NCBI RefSeq assembly: GCF_018860525.1
Contig: NZ_JAHKPM010000002.1
Coordinates: 1 to 34,296 of the forward strand
Direction of reading: 5' to 3'
Length of the DNA: 34,296 bases
DNA from: Vibrio hepatarius
Lineage (GTDB): Bacteria; Pseudomonadota; Gammaproteobacteria; Enterobacterales; Vibrionaceae
Of this stretch, positions 1-9,675 are shown piece by piece. Numbering within the stretch: the stretch's first letter is position 1; every line of letters starts with the position of its first letter. The notes under the pieces were generated by a model. The model searched no databases. It was not told the DNA's origin and saw only the letters and a program-made list of their open reading frames with translations. The translations under genes were made by a program, and so were the position numbers.

Positions 1-296
1 AGCGGAGAAGAGCCCTTTTTGTAATACTAAACTCCTGATCAGGAGACCTCTTTCACTCTGTTACTACATCTTGAAAGTAACAACTGCTGCCCACTCATTG
101 AATCCAATATATATGTAAACAAGCTGGTCGGTTAAACGCTGATCAGAGTATTCAAATACATAGTTGCTTGCATCCATTGATACCTAAAACGTAGAACCGT
201 CTCAATTTCTGGTTTTTTTCTTTAAAAATTATCCAATTAGCTAGCGAAACATCTATCTGTGTATTTTACTTAAAATAGTGCAACCACGATTCACTG
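1..296. other. Left-edge non-coding stretch upstream of the VCBS adhesin
   Basis: No coding region is supportable here and stops occur in all frames. It should hold the promoter and 5' leader of the adhesin that begins at 297, but I could not pick a convincing -35/-10 pair. A perfect 14-bp palindrome, CTCCTGATCAGGAG, lies at 32-45; it is not followed by a T-run, so it does not look like a terminator. The 100 bases before the start are A/T-rich. Confidence 0.5.
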
Positions 297-3200
297 ATGA
301 GAAAAATGGCTAACAAAAAAAACGTCGAAGCAAACAAGAAAAATACAGAAATCAAAAATAAGAAAAGTAACGAGCTAGAACAAAAGAAACCAACCAAAAA
401 AAAGAAGCTCAGACTGCATTCACACCTAAAAGTTAATATCCCGCTTTTTCAATCACTCATGATGATACTGCCATCATTGGCTAAACACGCAGCTGCCGAG
501 GATGTAGACAATTCCGGTGATAACGCAGATCAAGTAGCCGCAAATAACGTGACAGCAAAAGATTCCAGCGACCACCATGGAAAAACGGACTCATCAGCGG
601 TTACTCATCAAGAGGCTCAAACGAGCGACAGCGACGTAAACTCTACCTTAAGTGCAAGCCACGCTCCCCATGGCTCGAGCTCTCACTTGTTTCCTTCTCA
701 TCATTTATCGACGCTTTCTCACCCGCAAGTCTATTACATTCCTTCGGTATCGATGCCGACTATCTCATCAGGAAGTAACGGTCAGCCGACTCATTCGAAT
801 GCGCCTACAACGACCGCTTTACCCGTCACCTTCATGTCAGAAGTCATAAAAGGTACCTACGGAGAGCTTCATGTTGATGCAAATGGTCAATACACGTTTG
901 TATTAAACCCAAAATCGCCTCAATACATACTGTTGAATCAGCACCAACAAGGTACTGATCATTTCTTGTTGCATCTATCTAACGGCTCGAGCGTCATTGT
1001 TCAAGTTCCGGTCACGGGTAAGCAAGACACGCCAAGTATTTCTGGAGACTTAAAAGGTGTCGTCACAGAAGATCACAATATTGATTCACAAGGCTTGTTA
1101 CATGCGAACGGTAAAATTGATGTCATAGACCCTGATCAAAATGAAAGTTCGGTTACGCCGGAAGTTATCTCTGGGAAGTATGGTTCATTAACTATCGATT
1201 CTGATGGACACTGGCAGTATCAAGTTGATAACTCTCTTTCTAACGTTCAAGCGCTAACCGGGGCGACTTCACTGCATGAAAGTTTCACAATTCACACCAA
1301 AGATGGCACACCGCAAACGATCGATATGACGATCGGCGGGAACGACGACAATGCCGTGATTACAGGCGTGGATGCTGGCACGGTAACTGAAGATTTAACA
1401 ACGCAAGTCCAAGGACAGCTTTCGGTAACGGACTCTGATCTTGGAGAAGACCACTTTCAAGCCTCACAAGTAACTAGCAATTTCGGCACGCTCAGCATCA
1501 CCAAAGACGGTGCGTGGACATACAATTTAGACAACAATAACTCTGTAGTTCAAGGACTTGGCCAAGGTTCGACTGCGACAGACATAGTCACTGTTTACTC
1601 AGCCGACGGCACAGCGCATCAAGTTATGGTTACGATCAATGGGACTAACGACAAAGCAGTTATTGGTGGAACAGACTCAGGAACTGTCACCGAAGAGTCT
1701 CAATTGCAAACATCCGGTACGTTGACTGTCACTGACGTAGATACTGGCGAAGCACACTTCTCCGACACAGATATCGTAGGCAACTTGGGGACTCTACATC
1801 TGACCGACTCAGGTGCTTGGACTTACAATCTCGATAACACAAATCCTACAGTTCAAGCGTTAGGCGCAAATAAAACAGCCACTGATACTATTACTGTCCA
1901 TTCTGCTGACGGCACGCCGCATCAAGTTACGATTACGATAAATGGCACCAATGATACTGCTGTGATTGGTGGCACCAACTCAGATGCGGTAACCGAAGAA
2001 TCTCAATTGCAAACATCCGGTACGTTGACTGTCACTGATGTAGATACTGGCGAAGCACACTTCTCAAACACAGATGTTGCAGGCAGCTTAGGGACTCTAC
2101 ATCTGACCGATTCTGGTGCTTGGACTTACGACCTCGATAACACAAATCCTACAGTTCAAGCGTTAGGAAAAGGAGCAACCGCCACCGATACTATTACCGT
2201 TCATTCTGCTGATGGGACGTCACATCAAGTAACGATCACAGTGAATGGCACCAATGATGCTGCGGTGATAATGGGGACATCGACAGGCGATGTCCATGAA
2301 GGACACACTTTTACCGCGCCAGACGGCAGTATGACTGGCGGTTATGTTGATGACCGTTCACCTGATCATCAGCACGGAAACATAGGGAAATTGTGGAACG
2401 ATGAAATCCATACCGATGGCCACCTATCGGTAGTGGATGCTGATGCAGGTGAAAGCTATGCCCAAACAGGCACTTATTACGGCACTCATGGTCGTGTCAT
2501 ACTTCAAACTAACGGGGACTGGACCTACTATGCTTCCATCGGCCAAGATGCAACCGGCAGAGCTATTGATCATCTGGGTAAAGGGGAATCACTAACCGAT
2601 ACTGTCACCGTTAAATCTGCAGATGGCACCACACACGATATCGTTGTCACCATTCATGGCGATAACGACAGCCCATACTATTCTTCAGAAGTGCAGCTCA
2701 ACAGCGGAAAAGAAGATCTTGCCCAAACCCTCACTGCAACTGAGCTATTGGCAAACACCATAGATGTAGATACCAATGACATAGGCAAGTTGACGATTAC
2801 GAACCTTCATGCCGATCATGGTTCTATTCAAGATAATCAAGACGGTACCTTCACTTTCACGCCAACCAAAGACTACAACGGCCAAGTCCATTTCACTTAT
2901 GACGTGACAGATGCGCATGGAGGTGTCACTGCAACAGGCGCGAATTTACACTTACAAGCAACTGGCGATGCTGCGACTATTACTGGAATTGATCAAGGGA
3001 ATGTGACAGAAGATCGTGGCTATATTGATACACAATATAATCTTCATTTTGATGGAAAGTTAGATATTGTTGACCCCGACCAAGGTGAAGCTCAGTTTGA
3101 TATTCAAAGAGGCCACACCTATCACGGAATTGGCTATGATACAAAAATGGGTGGGTGGGTACTTTTACAACAAGATGGTACTTATACTTATACAATTGAT

Positions 3201-6200
3201 AATCGTAAACCAGAAATTCAAAATCTTGGGTCAACAGAGACTCTTGTCGATAAGGTGACAATCCACAGTGTCGATGGAACAAGTCATGAAATTCAGATCA
3301 CAATCCACGGTACAAATGATGACCCTAAGGTTTCTTCGGTAACAACTCTTCCTGCAGGAGCTGAAGATACAGATGTCGTTCTACACGCTTCTGATTTACT
3401 CGCCAACGCTACAGACATCGACCACAATGATGCAGGGCAACTCTCAGTGGCCAACCTCACCGCCGACCATGGCAAAATCACCGATAATCATGACGGTACT
3501 TTTACCTTTCATCCTGCCCTAGATTACAATGGGAAAGTCTCTTTTAGCTATAATGTAAAAGATGCACATGCTGGCAGTACAGCGACTTCAGCGAGTATGA
3601 CGTTAGCACCAACCAGTGATGCAGCGGTTATTACAGGCTCCGGTTCTGGGGTTAAAGAGGATATCAATGTGGATATCTCCAGTGGGCATCTCCTTGGAGC
3701 TTCTGGTGTGTTCCATGTTGTTGACCCTGATGGTCCTGCACAGTCGCAATTCCCAGATGTGCTCTATGGTGGTATTTATCAAGGGTCTCATGGTGGAGAT
3801 CTTCAGGTGAATAGTAATGGTAACTATTACTACCATATAAGTAATTATTTAGTACAACATCTCTCAGAGGGTGAAACACTCAAAGAGGAGTATACCATTC
3901 ACAGCGTTGATGGAACTCAACACAAAGTGGAGTTTACCGTTGAGGGGACCAATGATAAACCAGTCCTCTCTACCCAATCACAATCGGTAACTGAAGGTGG
4001 AACCCTTTTATCTGGTCAGATGCATGCCACGGATGTGGATACAAAAGACACGCATACATTCACTATTGATAAACCTGTAGATGGTTTAACCTTTAACAAT
4101 GATGGTAGTTACACTTTTGACCCCTCCCATGCAAGTTATCAAAACTTGGGAGCAAACAATGACCAAGTTATACATGTTCAGGTAAAAGTGGATGACCATA
4201 ATGGTGGTACGGATACGAAGACTCTAACGTTAGTTGTACACGGAACGAATGACGGTGCAACAATTGGCGGACAAGACACCTTTACTGTTCAAGAGGATCA
4301 TAACCTTACCCTAAACTCCGGTAATACGATCATATACAACGGCCAATTGACCATTACTGACGCCGATGCTGGAGAAGATCATTTTGATGGGAATCTTCAT
4401 CAAAACCAACAAACAGGCACATGGGATACCGGATATACGACACAGGAAGGTGGAAAGCTCATTCTTCAATCCAATGGTTCATATCGCTATGAGATTGATA
4501 ATAGCCTCGCAAAGATTCAATCTCTCGGTAGTAATGAAACGTTAATTGATACTGTTACTGTGCGTTCTGCTGATGGTACGCCTCATCAAATTCAAGTCAC
4601 TATCCAAGGTGACAATGATGCTCCCGTTGTTAGCTCCGCAGTTACACTTGCGGCTGGTACTGAAGATACAGATGTCGTTCTACACGTTTCTGATTTACTC
4701 GCCAACGCTACAGACATCGACCACAATGATGCAGGGCAACTCTCGGTGGCCAATCTCACCGCCGACCATGGCAAAATCACCGATAATCATGACGGAACCT
4801 TCACCTTTCACCCTAACCAAGATTACAACGGCAAGGTCTCCTTTACCTATGATGTACTGGATAAACATGGTGGAAGTGTCGCCACAACAGCCTCAATCAC
4901 TCTGGCTCCCACCCGTGATTCTGCTGTGATTTCGGGCAATGATACCGGAACGATTATTGAAGATCATAATGTCGGGCACAGCTCAGCTCAAAAAATTGCA
5001 ATATCAGGCTCTTTGTCTGTAACTGATCCTGACACAGGCGAAGATCATTTCCGGTTTAACCAATTTGGTGAGAAAGCGATACATGACCCCTTTGGTGGAG
5101 ATCTAAGAATAACTCCAGCTGGAAGTTGGGGGTATGAGGTTTCAAACAGTCGCTTGCAATCATTAGCTGAAGGTGAAGTAGAAAAGGTTGTATATCGTGT
5201 TTATTCTGCAGACTACACTGCCCACGATATAACCATAACGGTGACAGGCACCAATGATCAACCAACCATCACTGCGACGACACTTGCACATGGCACTGAA
5301 GATACACATTACCAAATGCAAGCGAGTCAGTTTGGGTTCACCGATATCGACACTGGCGATACGCTACATTCAGTAGCGATTACCGATCTACCATCAGCAA
5401 CACAAGGTAAGTTTTTACTTGATGGACACGATATTACAACGGGACAACAGATCCCTACAGCTGACATCAGTAAACTTCAGTTCGTTCCTACACAAGATTT
5501 TAATGGCGATGTTCAGTTTAAATATACAGTTAACGATGGGCATGTTGACTCACAAGAGGCTACTAACACTCTTCATATTGATCCTATAGCCGATGCCGCA
5601 ACATTTACCGGTGACTCCGGCAGCATAAGTGAAGATACAAACATTCACCACAACTTGAATACCACCGGGTCAGCAACCATTCCAGATGCCCTTTTTTGTC
5701 ATGGGCACCTGATTGTTTCTGACGCTGATGGTCATGGCGAAGCTGCATTAGATCTTAAGGGGCAACAGAAAATATCTCTGGATGGAACCTATGGTCATTT
5801 CGACATCACTAGCAGTGGGAGATGGGTTTATAAAGCAGACAACGATAGTGTGCCTATTCAAGACTTAGACAATGGACAAACACTCACAGATAGCATTGAA
5901 GTCACATCAAAAGACGGTACCAAGCATTCAATAACCGTCACGATTAATGGGACCACCGATGATCCAGTTCTACACAGCCTCAGTGATTCTGGTGTTCAAC
6001 ATAGTAGTCCAGTTGAAGGGAATCTACTTACTGGCTCTGGGACGGATCAAGGATTGAGTGGTGCAGCAACAGACACCGATTCCAACGCACATCTGGTGTT
6101 GCAAGATATTCAAATAAAAGACCCGGTGTCAGGTTATGTCGCGGTAAGGCCGGGGCAACCACATACTATGGCCGGTATCGGTACACTCGCGATCGAAGCG

Positions 6201-9200
6201 AATGGTCATTATACCTTCACCCCGGAAGCTGGCTTTACAGGTAAAGTGCCAAGTATGGTTTATCGCGTCGGCGATGATGGCGGTAACCCAATAGGAGATT
6301 CTTCTCAAAACTCTCTCTCTATTGAAGTCACCCCTCCTCTACAACATGCGCCAACGGTGACAGGGCAAACCGTTTCTACAAATGAAGACATCACCAGAAC
6401 CTTTACAACCAGTGAATTTGGTTACAGTGATCAAGATGGCGATGCGTTACAGTTCGTGACTATTAGCAGCATACCGAGTCATGGATTATTACTTCTAAAC
6501 GGTAACGCCGTAACCGCCAACCAGCAAATCAGCAAGGCTGACATAGACGCAGGCCATTTAACTTTCACGCCGATCAATAATGAAAACGGCGCCAACTATG
6601 CGCAATTTACATTTACTGCGAATGATGGCCATAAAAATTCGGCAAACGCAACGATGGTAGTGGATGTCAATGCAGTCAATGATGCACCTATCGTTGGATC
6701 GAGTTTTATTAGTTCTTTAGAAGATAAGCCTCATGCGTTCACCACCGCAGACTTTAAATATTCTGATATTGATGGAGATGCGTTAAACCACATCACGATT
6801 ACCAATGTCGCCCATGGCGTGTTATCGCTGAATGGCACCACAGTGAATGTTGGTGATGACGTCAGCGCCTCCGACGTTTCATCACTCATCTTCACCCCAA
6901 CTCACAACTACTTTAGTTCTGGTGTCAGCGGATTAGGGGCGGTGCAATTTACCGCAAACGATGGTCATCTTGATTCAAAAGAAGGGTCAATACTCATCAA
7001 TATAGCGAGTGTCGCTGACCCTGCAACATTCAGTGGAGACTCCACAGGAGTGGTCAAAGAAGACATAACACTTCAAGCTTCAGGTACGTTGACGGCGAGT
7101 GATCCTGATGGAACAGCTGGGTTTACCGCGGTACAGGGTGGAGCTGGAATAGCCGGAAGCAAAGGCTATGGGCACGCTCATATCGATGTAAATGGTCACT
7201 GGACTTACGACCTTGACAACAACCATCCTATAGTTCAACAGCTTGGCGAAGGTCAGACAGACACTGAAACCATCACGGTTCAATCTGCAGATGGTACGCA
7301 CCATGATATCGTGGTTACCATTACCGGCACCAACGACGCACCGATTCTCGGCGTTAACCAAACATCATCAACAGCAGGTACATTAACAGAGACTGATGTA
7401 GATGTTACTGACTCTCATACCTTCTCTATTGTCAGTTCAACAGGGCAATTCGGTTCATTGTCGGTAGATCCAGACACTGGTGACTACATCTACACACCAA
7501 ATACGTCTATCACAGGGATGAGTTATAACTCTGCCACCAACTCCTATCATGGTGTGGATGTGTTCGAAGTAAAAGTGAGCGACGGCCATACTGAGGATTC
7601 GAAATTCATCACCTTTGATGCCTCGGGACATGTCACCATGTCACCAACGGGTGGCCTAGTCATATCAACCACAGTGCCTCAACAACCTACAGTTACAACG
7701 ACACTACCAACCTTGCTAATGGTCACCAACGTAGCGTCAACGAACTCAGTGACTCTGGATCTTGCATCAACAAGCGATTCTGGTTCATCAAACACTGACA
7801 ACCAGACCAATGCCACTACCCCAACGATTACTGGGCACACTGATATTCCATTCTCGAAAGTCACGATTTACGATGGTTCCACACCCGTTGGACACGCGGT
7901 ATCTGATGCCTCTGGCCAATATAGTGTTGCGGTAAGCAGCTTATCGGAGGGCGTTCATAATCTATCCGCCAAAGCATTGGCTCCTTCGTCAGTGCTACCG
8001 GCTACCTCTTCGCTTCTTTCCGTCCATATAGATACACAAGTTCACATCGGTATTCAAACAGACCCAATTACCGCCGACAATGTGATTAATGCTCAAGAAT
8101 CCAACAGCTCCATTGACATCAGCGGATCCGTTTCTGGCGATTTTAATGCAGGCGACATTGTGACTTTAGATGTAAATGGGACACAGCATACTGGCGTGGT
8201 CGATGCAAAAGGACACTATTCAATTGCCGTACCTGGCAGTGAACTCATTGCCGATGCTGACCAAAAAATAGAGGCATCAGTAGAGGTGACAGATAGCGCA
8301 GGTAATAGCGCTCATGCCACTGCAGATGTTACTTACCAAGTCGATACACAGGTTAGCGTTCCTACGATTACCTTTGAAAACGCAGGGGCAGACAACTTAT
8401 ACAGCAAAGCTGAAATCGCCCGAGGGCAGGCAAACACGATCACAGCAACCGTTACGCCTCCTAGTGATGCCAAAATCGGTGAGCATCTTGTCGTTAACGG
8501 TCAGGATCATGTACTAGATGCTCGTACTCTACAGCACGGAATACAAATTGAAGTTCATCCCGGTTCTAATGTACAAGCAACAATGACTGACGAACACGGT
8601 AATACCGCAGGTAGCCAAGGTTTCGCTGCAAGCGCTATTCCTGAACCTATCATTGTCAGACCACCATCGGGAAGCCACCAAGTATCTGGCACGCTTGGGG
8701 TTCCACCACTATTACCATCGTTAACTCCGGTACCAACAGCACAAAGCGGTTGGCGAATCCATTTACCTAACGGACAGTATGTCACTAGTCATCATGGCCA
8801 ATACGGGACATTAACTATTGATCCTCAGACTGGTCATTTACATTATCAAGAGCAAGCCCAAGTTCACACGGGCCCTCATGGCAGCGCTTCTGGTATAGGT
8901 CAACATGAAGATAAATTTGAAGTGGCATTGCAAGGGACAAATCAAGATGAAGTTGTCGCCCATGTGAATATCCAGATACTCAGTCATGGGCCTGGACATA
9001 GTGGAAAGCTGACAGTTGGAACTGAAGTGGTTGATATGACAATCACACCTTTAGTCCATACATCGCACCCTGCTCCACCGCCACCGCCTCCTGTTCAACA
9101 TGACGAGCCAGACATGGCTTCACAAGCCGACTTTACGGTCACACTAAGCGATGATAGTAATCTAGATTTAACCCAGCAGACCCATCAAGAACCCGATGAG

Positions 9201-9470
9201 AAAACCAGCCACCATGGTGCAGCAGCTTATCTGGATGCATTGGGCATTAAACCCGATGCGACATCGACAACGGTTCACGATCAACCTGCGGATATGGATA
9301 TCGTACTTGCACAAGTCGACCAACAAGATGCAACAACACATGACCAAGCGCACTTGGATATGTCAGACGCGTTGGAACACCATGACGCGAACATCAACCA
9401 TAACCAAGATGATGAGCACCACCACCACAACGATATCGATAGGTTACCGGACATAGATCCTAACTCATAA
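297..9470 (+). CDS. Giant VCBS/cadherin-like repeat surface adhesin, probable type I secretion substrate without RTX repeats
   Basis: Predicted cell-surface or secreted adhesin of 3057 residues. Residues 1-47 are strongly basic (15 Lys), followed by a hydrophobic stretch (48-62) ending in Ala-Ala-Ala (65-67). From about 180 onward come roughly eleven VCBS-type modules, recognised by repeated T/V-x-E-D starts, GxLxVxDxDxGE, WxYxxDN and SADGTxHxxxVTxxGTND patterns. From about residue 800 they alternate with cadherin-like/tandem-95 modules. Ig-like modules lie near 2480-2790. The end has a VCBS-like half module, a proline run (about 2925-2935) and an Asp/His-rich tail. I see no GGxGxD RTX repeats. 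The only cysteine I noticed is at about residue 1801. Start: ATG at 297; ATG at 306 gives MANKKN and has a short GAG 4 nt before it, so either is possible. It is convergent with a type I exporter operon, which suggests that exporter carries it. Adhesin role is inferred from repeats and context. Confidence 0.88.
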   Translation: MRKMANKKNVEANKKNTEIKNKKSNELEQKKPTKKKKLRLHSHLKVNIPLFQSLMMILPSLAKHAAAEDVDNSGDNADQVAANNVTAKDSSDHHGKTDSSAVTHQEAQTSDSDVNSTLSASHAPHGSSSHLFPSHHLSTLSHPQVYYIPSVSMPTISSGSNGQPTHSNAPTTTALPVTFMSEVIKGTYGELHVDANGQYTFVLNPKSPQYILLNQHQQGTDHFLLHLSNGSSVIVQVPVTGKQDTPSISGDLKGVVTEDHNIDSQGLLHANGKIDVIDPDQNESSVTPEVISGKYGSLTIDSDGHWQYQVDNSLSNVQALTGATSLHESFTIHTKDGTPQTIDMTIGGNDDNAVITGVDAGTVTEDLTTQVQGQLSVTDSDLGEDHFQASQVTSNFGTLSITKDGAWTYNLDNNNSVVQGLGQGSTATDIVTVYSADGTAHQVMVTINGTNDKAVIGGTDSGTVTEESQLQTSGTLTVTDVDTGEAHFSDTDIVGNLGTLHLTDSGAWTYNLDNTNPTVQALGANKTATDTITVHSADGTPHQVTITINGTNDTAVIGGTNSDAVTEESQLQTSGTLTVTDVDTGEAHFSNTDVAGSLGTLHLTDSGAWTYDLDNTNPTVQALGKGATATDTITVHSADGTSHQVTITVNGTNDAAVIMGTSTGDVHEGHTFTAPDGSMTGGYVDDRSPDHQHGNIGKLWNDEIHTDGHLSVVDADAGESYAQTGTYYGTHGRVILQTNGDWTYYASIGQDATGRAIDHLGKGESLTDTVTVKSADGTTHDIVVTIHGDNDSPYYSSEVQLNSGKEDLAQTLTATELLANTIDVDTNDIGKLTITNLHADHGSIQDNQDGTFTFTPTKDYNGQVHFTYDVTDAHGGVTATGANLHLQATGDAATITGIDQGNVTEDRGYIDTQYNLHFDGKLDIVDPDQGEAQFDIQRGHTYHGIGYDTKMGGWVLLQQDGTYTYTIDNRKPEIQNLGSTETLVDKVTIHSVDGTSHEIQITIHGTNDDPKVSSVTTLPAGAEDTDVVLHASDLLANATDIDHNDAGQLSVANLTADHGKITDNHDGTFTFHPALDYNGKVSFSYNVKDAHAGSTATSASMTLAPTSDAAVITGSGSGVKEDINVDISSGHLLGASGVFHVVDPDGPAQSQFPDVLYGGIYQGSHGGDLQVNSNGNYYYHISNYLVQHLSEGETLKEEYTIHSVDGTQHKVEFTVEGTNDKPVLSTQSQSVTEGGTLLSGQMHATDVDTKDTHTFTIDKPVDGLTFNNDGSYTFDPSHASYQNLGANNDQVIHVQVKVDDHNGGTDTKTLTLVVHGTNDGATIGGQDTFTVQEDHNLTLNSGNTIIYNGQLTITDADAGEDHFDGNLHQNQQTGTWDTGYTTQEGGKLILQSNGSYRYEIDNSLAKIQSLGSNETLIDTVTVRSADGTPHQIQVTIQGDNDAPVVSSAVTLAAGTEDTDVVLHVSDLLANATDIDHNDAGQLSVANLTADHGKITDNHDGTFTFHPNQDYNGKVSFTYDVLDKHGGSVATTASITLAPTRDSAVISGNDTGTIIEDHNVGHSSAQKIAISGSLSVTDPDTGEDHFRFNQFGEKAIHDPFGGDLRITPAGSWGYEVSNSRLQSLAEGEVEKVVYRVYSADYTAHDITITVTGTNDQPTITATTLAHGTEDTHYQMQASQFGFTDIDTGDTLHSVAITDLPSATQGKFLLDGHDITTGQQIPTADISKLQFVPTQDFNGDVQFKYTVNDGHVDSQEATNTLHIDPIADAATFTGDSGSISEDTNIHHNLNTTGSATIPDALFCHGHLIVSDADGHGEAALDLKGQQKISLDGTYGHFDITSSGRWVYKADNDSVPIQDLDNGQTLTDSIEVTSKDGTKHSITVTINGTTDDPVLHSLSDSGVQHSSPVEGNLLTGSGTDQGLSGAATDTDSNAHLVLQDIQIKDPVSGYVAVRPGQPHTMAGIGTLAIEANGHYTFTPEAGFTGKVPSMVYRVGDDGGNPIGDSSQNSLSIEVTPPLQHAPTVTGQTVSTNEDITRTFTTSEFGYSDQDGDALQFVTISSIPSHGLLLLNGNAVTANQQISKADIDAGHLTFTPINNENGANYAQFTFTANDGHKNSANATMVVDVNAVNDAPIVGSSFISSLEDKPHAFTTADFKYSDIDGDALNHITITNVAHGVLSLNGTTVNVGDDVSASDVSSLIFTPTHNYFSSGVSGLGAVQFTANDGHLDSKEGSILINIASVADPATFSGDSTGVVKEDITLQASGTLTASDPDGTAGFTAVQGGAGIAGSKGYGHAHIDVNGHWTYDLDNNHPIVQQLGEGQTDTETITVQSADGTHHDIVVTITGTNDAPILGVNQTSSTAGTLTETDVDVTDSHTFSIVSSTGQFGSLSVDPDTGDYIYTPNTSITGMSYNSATNSYHGVDVFEVKVSDGHTEDSKFITFDASGHVTMSPTGGLVISTTVPQQPTVTTTLPTLLMVTNVASTNSVTLDLASTSDSGSSNTDNQTNATTPTITGHTDIPFSKVTIYDGSTPVGHAVSDASGQYSVAVSSLSEGVHNLSAKALAPSSVLPATSSLLSVHIDTQVHIGIQTDPITADNVINAQESNSSIDISGSVSGDFNAGDIVTLDVNGTQHTGVVDAKGHYSIAVPGSELIADADQKIEASVEVTDSAGNSAHATADVTYQVDTQVSVPTITFENAGADNLYSKAEIARGQANTITATVTPPSDAKIGEHLVVNGQDHVLDARTLQHGIQIEVHPGSNVQATMTDEHGNTAGSQGFAASAIPEPIIVRPPSGSHQVSGTLGVPPLLPSLTPVPTAQSGWRIHLPNGQYVTSHHGQYGTLTIDPQTGHLHYQEQAQVHTGPHGSASGIGQHEDKFEVALQGTNQDEVVAHVNIQILSHGPGHSGKLTVGTEVVDMTITPLVHTSHPAPPPPPPVQHDEPDMASQADFTVTLSDDSNLDLTQQTHQEPDEKTSHHGAAAYLDALGIKPDATSTTVHDQPADMDIVLAQVDQQDATTHDQAHLDMSDALEHHDANINHNQDDEHHHHNDIDRLPDIDPNS
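1692..2297 (+). repeat. Two near-identical tandem VCBS units (303-nt period)
   Basis: Units at 1692-1994 and 1995-2297 inside the adhesin gene. The first 71 nt of each unit differ at only two positions, and the block encoding GTLHLTDSGAWTY is also almost identical. The unit is 101 codons. The other VCBS modules are much more diverged, so this pair looks like a recent duplication or gene conversion. Confidence 0.85.
3363..3496 (+). repeat. Copy 1 of a 134-nt near-identical dispersed repeat
   Basis: Encodes the cadherin-like segment starting EDTDVVLHASDLLANATDID. By eye it matches 4662-4795 with three mismatches in 134 nt. The copies are 1299 nt (433 codons) apart, the spacing expected if a composite VCBS plus cadherin block had been duplicated. 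Confidence 0.88.
4662..4795 (+). repeat. Copy 2 of a 134-nt near-identical dispersed repeat
   Basis: Partner of 3363-3496, in the same reading frame; the mismatches include one Ala to Val change. The modules between the two copies are far more diverged, so local gene conversion is as plausible as recent block duplication. Confidence 0.88.
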
Positions 9471-9525
9471 CTTCAAGTGTAAGGTGCCTAGTGCTAGTAA
9501 CTTACCGCTTAAACTCTAGGCAAAC

Positions 9526-9556
9526 ACAATCGGGAGCATTAATTGCTCCCGATTGT
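9526..9556 (+). terminator. Terminator of the VCBS adhesin gene
   Basis: Perfect 13-bp stem, ACAATCGGGAGCA paired with TGCTCCCGATTGT, around a 5-nt loop (TTAAT), followed by TTCTCTC. It lies 56 nt after the adhesin stop codon. Confidence 0.85.
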
Positions 9557-9596
9557 TTCTCTCTAAAGAACATAGAAACTTGAAAAAACGACAATC

Positions 9597-9627
9597 AAAA
9601 AGGGAGCACATAATGTGCTCCCTTTTT
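9597..9627. terminator. Bidirectional terminator between adhesin and secretion operon
   Basis: Perfect 14-bp stem with a 3-nt loop. The left arm begins AAAAAGGGAGCACA and the right arm ends in TTTTT, so a U-tract follows the hairpin on both strands. It lies 49 nt past the stop of the HlyD-type gene on the minus strand and backs up the first hairpin on the plus strand. Both hairpins share the core GGGAGCA/TGCTCCC. Confidence 0.88.
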
Positions 9628-9675
9628 ATTATTTGCTGTTGTTATTCGTTTACTCTCAGCGACTCTTTATAACGA

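Noticed and set aside
2980..5265. Antisense open frames of 60-100 codons inside the VCBS adhesin
   Set aside because: They mirror the repeat structure of the sense gene (two nearly identical 62-codon antisense frames lie over the repeated cadherin segment), with no ribosome sites and no recognisable domains.
1000..7400. Periodic DNA repeats that could be mistaken for a CRISPR or satellite array
   Set aside because: Periods are multiples of three, in frame, about 100 codons long and diverged; they are protein modules.
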